A stretch of DNA of 10,503 nucleotides. Origin: Candidatus Altimarinota bacterium (GTDB taxonomy: Bacteria > Patescibacteriota > Gracilibacteria > JAHISY01). The position numbers and the translations under genes are program-made. The DNA is taken from assembly GCA_023142645.1 (NCBI GenBank), contig JAGLJE010000101.1, positions 1 to 10,503 on the forward strand, in the 5' to 3' direction. The notes under the pieces are model-generated. The model was not told where the DNA came from and searched no databases. It worked only from the letters and a program-made list of their open reading frames with translations. Positions 7,022 through 10,503 of this stretch are shown here, piece after piece. How positions within the stretch are numbered: position 1 is the first letter of the stretch; each line of letters starts with the position of its first letter.

Positions 7022-7668
7022 TCCAAAAGCCCGCTTGCTAAATCGCGCAACACATCTGTTGGGTTCTCCGCTTTCGTTACTCCGCTTGCTAGGAGCACTC
7101 CTTTCGCTCCCAGCTTTAACGCGATTTTTACATCTTCGCTATTTTTCACGCCTGCGCCGACGAGGAGGGGAGTCGCGCCGACTTTTTTCACTGAATTTTC
7201 CACTATCTCCGGATTTGCATTCGTCACCGAAACCTCCCCGCCGATCAATTCTGGCGGTTCGACTGCCACGAAATCCGGTTGCAACTCCGCTGCAATTTTC
7301 TCTGCTTCCGTATCGTCCTCCGCACACACTACTACTTTCAATCCGGCAGCTTTCGCTGCCGTCACACATTCCGCGAGCTTCTCATCGAGTCTTTTTTCCG
7401 AATGGTTCAGCAGTGTTCCAGCTGCCCCCATCTTTTTCACGAGAGCCGGCGGAATACTTCCCGTGAAGCTTCCAAAACCAGCCGCATCAACATGTTGCGC
7501 GAAAACGGGGATTTTCACCGCTGTCGCGACTTTCTCCAAGTCGAGCGCGTTCACCGCCACCGCGATTTCTGCGCCGGTTTCCTTCGCGACAACTTCGTGA
7601 ATCTTCGCGAGAGCGACTGCATTTTCGCCGATTGCAGATTCGTAAGTTTTGAAATTAACAATTATCAT
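7015..7668 (-). CDS. tpiA: Triosephosphate isomerase, archaeal-type
   Basis: This cytoplasmic enzyme interconverts dihydroxyacetone phosphate and glyceraldehyde-3-phosphate in glycolysis and gluconeogenesis. At 217 residues it is some 30 residues shorter than the usual bacterial enzyme and fits the compact archaeal form. Catalytic residues are visible: N5 and K7 in NFKTY, H89 in TLLNHSEKR, and E137 in the loop VAVEPPELIGG. Phosphate-binding turns are GAGVKN (171-176) and LASG (193-196). EPPELIG and NHSEKR are typical of the archaeal TIM group, while bacterial enzymes have a YEPVWAIGTG loop. A gene transfer from, or shared ancestry with, archaeal-type TIM is therefore likely. It follows the MBL remnant by 28 bases and precedes hpf by 19. 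The ATG at 7668 gives the canonical first strand. No Shine-Dalgarno sequence is seen. Confidence 0.93.
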   Translation of the reverse strand: MIIVNFKTYESAIGENAVALAKIHEVVAKETGAEIAVAVNALDLEKVATAVKIPVFAQHVDAAGFGSFTGSIPPALVKKMGAAGTLLNHSEKRLDEKLAECVTAAKAAGLKVVVCAEDDTEAEKIAAELQPDFVAVEPPELIGGEVSVTNANPEIVENSVKKVGATPLLVGAGVKNSEDVKIALKLGAKGVLLASGVTKAENPTDVLRDLASGLLDN

Positions 7669-7696
7669 TAAATTTTAGATTTTATTCGGACATATT

Positions 7697-7903
7697 TTAC
7701 ACGAAAAAATTTCGTGTTTCGCTAATCGTCCAATTTTCACCGTGACCGGAGTGAACGATCGTATTTTTCGGCGATCGCAGAAGTTTCTGCAAACTTTCCC
7801 GCAGCGTTTCGGTGTTCTCCGCTCGGTAAATCGGTTCGTCCGACATTCTCGCGAAAAAGCGTGTCGCTCGGAAAAAGGTGGTTTTTGAAGAAAAGAGCCA
7901 AGA
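7697..7903 (-). pseudogene. Remnant of an MBL-fold (glyoxalase II-like) hydrolase, C-terminal part only
   Basis: Directly after the lysW stop, a frame ending at 7697 reads like the end of a metallo-beta-lactamase-fold hydrolase. FFRATRFFARMSDEPIYRAENT occupies the place of the usual GDTLF...GR segment, ETLRESLQKLL matches the following helix, and NTIVHSGHGENWTISETRNFF matches the family's PGHGPxTTIGxE...NPF end. The HxHxDH metal site and everything before the last quarter of the protein are missing, because lysW occupies that place. The metal-binding Asp of GD is replaced as well (SSK). A 49-codon piece could still be translated from ATG 7846 (MSDEPIYR). The simplest view is a truncated, decayed gene; a retained small protein is the alternative. 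The frame continues upstream into lysW to 7951, but that part only shadows lysW. Confidence 0.5.
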
Positions 7904-7904
7904 A

Positions 7905-8129
7905 TTATTCCCCCCAATCTTCCTGCACTTCCGGTGCGTCATCGAGTTCAACGGGATCGAGATTCTTTACCTCAAGCTCTGCCGAGCACTCGTCGCAGGT
8001 GATAATTTCGCCAACCTCGGCATCAGTCGCGAGGATTATTTCGCCATCGCATTTTGGGCATTTGACGGTCCGAGTCGTCGCTGTTGCGTCGTCATTTTGC
8101 AATGGGGAAATATTTTCATTTTTGGACAT
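7905..8129 (-). CDS. lysW: LysW-type amino-group carrier protein
   Basis: LysW is a small acidic zinc protein whose C-terminal glutamate carries the growing intermediate of lysine and/or ornithine-arginine synthesis, protecting its amino group. This 74-residue protein shows CPKC (C24, C27) and CDEC (C45, C48) as the zinc site, the acidic conserved middle (AEVGEIITC, AELEVKNLDPVELD) and the diagnostic ending EDWGE. An N-terminal polar extension of about 20 residues precedes the first CxxC; known LysW proteins usually start just before it. I chose ATG 8129 over a TTG two codons upstream. argH ends 47 bases upstream, which favours a role in arginine synthesis. The ligase, kinase, reductase, aminotransferase and hydrolase that should act on the carrier are not in this window. 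Confidence 0.93.
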   Translation of the reverse strand: MSKNENISPLQNDDATATTRTVKCPKCDGEIILATDAEVGEIITCDECSAELEVKNLDPVELDDAPEVQEDWGE

Positions 8130-8176
8130 TCTCAAAAAATTAGAAAATAAATTGAAAGGAGTTTAAAGAAAAATTT

Positions 8177-9565
8177 TCAAAGCTGCCAAATTTTTTTCAA
8201 AGCATTTTTAAACTTTCGTGCTTCATTTATCGTTTTTCGCCGCTCCGTCGTAATCCACCGGTTGCCGACTTCGAGCTGCAGATTGCCGGGCATACCGGGA
8301 GCTTTCTTTTCCGCCACTCGTTTTTGCGGATTAAAGCTCGGCGCGTTTTTGAATTTGACCACTCCTCGCCAGCCGGCATTAGTGTAGCCCTCTTTCACTT
8401 TCCGGTAGGCTTCACGGAAACTTAAACCTTTTTTGAGTACGAGTTCATTCGCGAAATCAGCGGCAAAGAGGTGGGTATTATCTGCGGCCTTTTCAATGTT
8501 TTTTTCATTCACCTTTAAATTTTGCAAAATAATCTGAAAAGCCTGTAAACAATGTTTCGTGAGTTTTACTCCCTGCACGAAGGGTTGCTTCAGCATTTGC
8601 AAGTCTCGCTGGTAGCCGGCCGGAATACCTTTCGTGATCGAAGCAGCTTGCGTGTGCGAACCGATCAGTATTCCCGCTGTTGCGCGGATAATCTCAAGCG
8701 CATCCGGATTTTTTTTCTGCGGCATGATTGAGCTACCGGTAGCGATTCGATCCGAGAGAGAAAAGAAATCGAATTCAGGAGAAGCGAAATAAATCACATC
8801 ATTTGCCAGTCGTGAAAGCGTGAGCGTGATATTCACGAGTGCACCGAGAGTGGTCGTTTCTACTTGTCCTCGACCGAGCTGTGCCGCGAGAGTATTGATT
8901 TGCAATTCCTCGAAACCGAGCAGCCGCGCAGTGAGTGTTCGATCGATCGGTACAGTCGTGCCGTATCCTGCCGCGCTGCCGAGTGGGCAGCGGTTGGCGA
9001 CACAAAAAGCCGACCTCACACCGAGATAATCAATTGAAAGAGTTTCCGCGAACGCGGCGAAATAATGCCCCAAGGTTGAAACCATCGCCGGTCGTGTGTG
9101 TGTGTATCCTGGCATCGGCAGCTTCGCGTATTTTTTCGCGAGTGTTTGCAAAATTTTCGTAAGTGCGAGCAACTCTTTCCGAATTTCCAGCAGCTCGTCT
9201 TTCGCGAAAAGGTGAATCGTAGTGGCAGACTGATCGTTTCGCGATCGACCGAGATGAATTTTCCCGCCGAGTTCACCCAATTTTTTTATAAGCAATCCTT
9301 CAATCGCGGAGTGTGAATCCTCCACATTTTTTAGTTCGAATTTTCGTGCGATTGCCTTCAAATAAATTTCCCGCAAAATTTTCTGCACTTTTTTGAACTC
9401 TGTTTTTTTGAGATACTTTTGCTTTGCAAGCATGAAAGCGTGTGCGGTCGAGGCGGCGCAATCGAAGGGGAGCAGATATTTATCCAAAATCAAATCCGGT
9501 CCCACCGTAAATTTTTCGATGAGAGGATGCAGTTTTTGCGAGGATTTTGTTTCCCAAAGTTTCAT
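8177..9565 (-). CDS. argH: Argininosuccinate lyase
   Basis: This enzyme performs the last step of arginine synthesis, splitting argininosuccinate into arginine and fumarate. At 462 residues the length is normal. Landmarks are GRSRNDQ (106-112), GYTHTRPAM (153-161, including the catalytic-region His), NRCPLGSAAGYGT (191-203) and the fumarase/aspartase signature GSSIMPQKKNP (277-287), which contains the catalytic Ser. The SxxxPLGxxA part has Cys in NRCPLG where many homologues have Ser, a known variant. The C-terminal arginine-rich end is intact. It starts 32 bases after a membrane protein gene, in a tetranucleotide-periodic junction without a Shine-Dalgarno sequence, and is followed by lysW. 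Having both in one operon suggests arginine synthesis through LysW-bound intermediates. Confidence 0.97.
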   Translation of the reverse strand: MKLWETKSSQKLHPLIEKFTVGPDLILDKYLLPFDCAASTAHAFMLAKQKYLKKTEFKKVQKILREIYLKAIARKFELKNVEDSHSAIEGLLIKKLGELGGKIHLGRSRNDQSATTIHLFAKDELLEIRKELLALTKILQTLAKKYAKLPMPGYTHTRPAMVSTLGHYFAAFAETLSIDYLGVRSAFCVANRCPLGSAAGYGTTVPIDRTLTARLLGFEELQINTLAAQLGRGQVETTTLGALVNITLTLSRLANDVIYFASPEFDFFSLSDRIATGSSIMPQKKNPDALEIIRATAGILIGSHTQAASITKGIPAGYQRDLQMLKQPFVQGVKLTKHCLQAFQIILQNLKVNEKNIEKAADNTHLFAADFANELVLKKGLSFREAYRKVKEGYTNAGWRGVVKFKNAPSFNPQKRVAEKKAPGMPGNLQLEVGNRWITTERRKTINEARKFKNALKKIWQL

Positions 9566-9600
9566 GATTTAGTTATTTAGTTCAACTAGTTGGTTAGTCA
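9566..9600 (-). repeat. Four-base-periodic TAAN/CAAC gene junction, copy 3
   Basis: On the minus strand the spacer reads TGAC/TAAC/CAAC/TAGT/TGAA, slips by one C, then continues TAAA/TAAC/TAAA up to TC and the argH ATG. It contains TGA, TAA and TAG stops in different frames, shares AACCAACTA with copy 1, and repeats copy 1's AACTAAATAAC. It begins with the stop codon of the upstream membrane protein gene. Confidence 0.6.
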
Positions 9601-10026
9601 ATTAGTTCGTTTTTTACCTTCTATTAAAGTCTTGCCTTCGCCACCGATTTTCGTCGCGACGACATCGATAATCAGTCCGTAAATCGCGCCGACTCCGATT
9701 GTTAGCCAAAAAATAGTCGCCGCATTTTCGGTCGGCATTGTCAAAATTCCGAATGCGTTGACGAGTGAAACGACCGCGCCGAGAATCGCTCCGCGCAAAA
9801 ATGGAAAACAGCGAAAGCCAAAAATTGGATGTCGGACGAACATGCCGGCGAATGCGATTATCAAACCGATCAAAAATCGATTCCAAACAATTGTCCAAAA
9901 AGTGAAAGACTTTAAGCTAAAAATTGTTGGATCATCCGCCGATGCGAGCCATGCGCACAAAATTCCAAAAACAAAACCGAGCGAAATGGCAACGAGAAAT
10001 CTTTTGCGAGAGGGTATTTTAGACAT
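9598..10026 (-). CDS. Four-helix integral membrane protein, unknown function
   Basis: The protein has 142 residues from ATG 10026. Four hydrophobic segments are evident: about 10-28, 43-64, 76-97 and 104-122. They are joined by short loops and followed by a basic, polar tail (GGEGKTLIEGKKRTN). The basic N-terminus (MSKIPSRKR) suggests both ends face the cytoplasm. Repeated Gly and small residues (GAILGAV, IGVGAIYGLI) suggest tight helix packing, but no transporter or enzyme motif is visible. A longer in-frame start at 10128 would overlap purM and add a 34-residue non-hydrophobic, Arg/Cys-containing stretch, so I prefer 10026. It stops with TGA, one sign that UGA is a stop here. It lies 58 bases after purM and 32 before argH, and its place in a metabolic operon gives no clear hint of function. 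Confidence 0.75.
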   Translation of the reverse strand: MSKIPSRKRFLVAISLGFVFGILCAWLASADDPTIFSLKSFTFWTIVWNRFLIGLIIAFAGMFVRHPIFGFRCFPFLRGAILGAVVSLVNAFGILTMPTENAATIFWLTIGVGAIYGLIIDVVATKIGGEGKTLIEGKKRTN

Positions 10027-10084
10027 TTTAAAGGGAACTAAATCACAAAAATTTTGGCAGCAGCCGTTAGGAAAAGCAAATTTT

Positions 10085-10503
10085 TTATTCAATCTCGATC
10101 TTTCCCGATTTCGTAATCTCGCCCGCAATCCGTGCGGGGATTTTCTGCTTCCGCAAAATTTCGAGCGTGCGATCGATATCTTCAGGTGCGACGACTAAAA
10201 GCATCCCGTTGCCGAGATTCCATACCTCTCGTGCTTCCGTTTCACTTACTCCGCCGATTCGAATCAATTCGCGGATGAAAGCTGGAGGCTTCCATAAATT
10301 TGTAAGCCGTGCCCCTAGGGTTTTCGGTAAAATTCTCGGAAGATTTCCCGTGATGCCTCCTCCGGTGATGTGGCAAATTCCGTGCACTTCCACTTTTCGC
10401 TGTTTGCCGAATCTGCCGACGAGTTCCAAAATTCCATCATGGTAAATCCGACTCGGCGTGAGCAGCAGTTCACCCCATTTTTTCGTTCCAAAGAGCTTCC
10501 GGT
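10085..10503 (-). CDS. purM: Phosphoribosylformylglycinamidine cyclo-ligase (AIR synthetase), partial: C-terminal 138 residues
   Basis: PurM closes the imidazole ring in purine synthesis, turning FGAM into AIR with ATP. The frame is open to the right edge, so the N-terminal ATP-binding half lies outside. What is visible matches the C-terminal AIRS_C domain: GELLLTPSRIYHDGI near the start of the fragment (the family's LLxPTRIY motif), HITGGGITGNLPRILP (the glycine-rich hallmark), then NLWKPPAFIRELIRIGG and NLGNGMLLVV, which correspond to the family's W-P-FxxLQ and FNMGIGM segments. The NLGNGM form lacks the FNMG wording of typical homologues, a modest divergence. The gene ends in TAA at 10085, and the next gene starts 58 bases later. 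Confidence 0.95.
   Translation of the reverse strand, partial: RKLFGTKKWGELLLTPSRIYHDGILELVGRFGKQRKVEVHGICHITGGGITGNLPRILPKTLGARLTNLWKPPAFIRELIRIGGVSETEAREVWNLGNGMLLVVAPEDIDRTLEILRKQKIPARIAGEITKSGKIEIE

Noticed and set aside
7035..7466. Plus-strand open frame of 143 codons opposite tpiA
   Set aside because: It is antisense to the catalytic core of tpiA, has low-complexity Leu/Arg/Ser content and has no start signals.
7675..7917. Alternative 80-codon minus-strand frame between lysW and tpiA
   Set aside because: The overlapping frame ending at 7697 carries the MBL-like similarity. This one is Arg/Cys-rich with no recognisable pattern.
8129..8135. TTG start two codons upstream for lysW
   Set aside because: The ATG at 8129 is close by and already leaves a longer N-terminus than usual for LysW. 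No signal favours TTG.
9758..10198. Plus-strand open frame of 146 codons opposite the membrane protein and purM
   Set aside because: It overlaps two genes with clear protein features on the other strand, and its translation shows no domain.
1..10503. UGA recoded as glycine (Gracilibacteria/Absconditabacteria code)
   Set aside because: All recognised proteins reach full family length without in-frame TGA, and the membrane protein gene appears to use TGA as its stop.

Overview
The window reads as a compact bacterial chromosome segment, most likely from the Patescibacteria/CPR (a Peregrinibacteria-like genome is my best guess). This is an inference from several things: tightly packed genes, no Shine-Dalgarno sequence in front of any start I could check, an archaeal-type triosephosphate isomerase, a LysW carrier protein, and secreted proteins with a TGPE-type C-terminal tail. 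The standard code fits. No real gene needs UGA as an amino acid, so the UGA-recoding Gracilibacteria/Absconditabacteria are unlikely. All protein genes but one lie on the minus strand, so the genes are best read from right to left.

Right block (10503 to 6699, minus strand): purM (partial, purine synthesis), a four-helix membrane protein of unknown role, argH (argininosuccinate lyase), lysW (amino-group carrier protein ending in EDWGE), a degenerate C-terminal piece of a metallo-beta-lactamase-fold hydrolase, tpiA (archaeal-type) and a short hibernation factor of the HPF/RaiA family. Gaps of 19 to 58 bases suggest one long transcript. argH next to lysW suggests that ornithine/arginine is made on a LysW carrier.

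Middle (6702 to 3562): a lone plus-strand gene of unknown function meets hpf tail to tail. It has its own promoter, with two TTGACA boxes around an AATATT repeat. A divergent 234-base gap separates it from infB (translation initiation factor IF-2, minus). Downstream of infB lie a structured, tRNA-like element of unknown nature (3674-3739) and a normal tRNA-Asp(GTC) with encoded CCA.

Left block (3520 to 1, minus): a good sigma-70-like promoter, a PilB/GspE-type assembly ATPase, a small secreted protein with an LPXTG-like C-terminal anchor, and a large membrane-anchored extracellular protein that runs off the left edge. Together these look like part of a type IV pilus-like or cell-surface locus.

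The most unusual structural signal is in three short gene junctions (before the 141-aa gene, hpf and argH). Each is built from TAAN/CAAC tetranucleotides in 4-base register and contains AACCAACT, which puts stop codons in several or all frames between genes. I see no CRISPR array, insertion sequence or rRNA.
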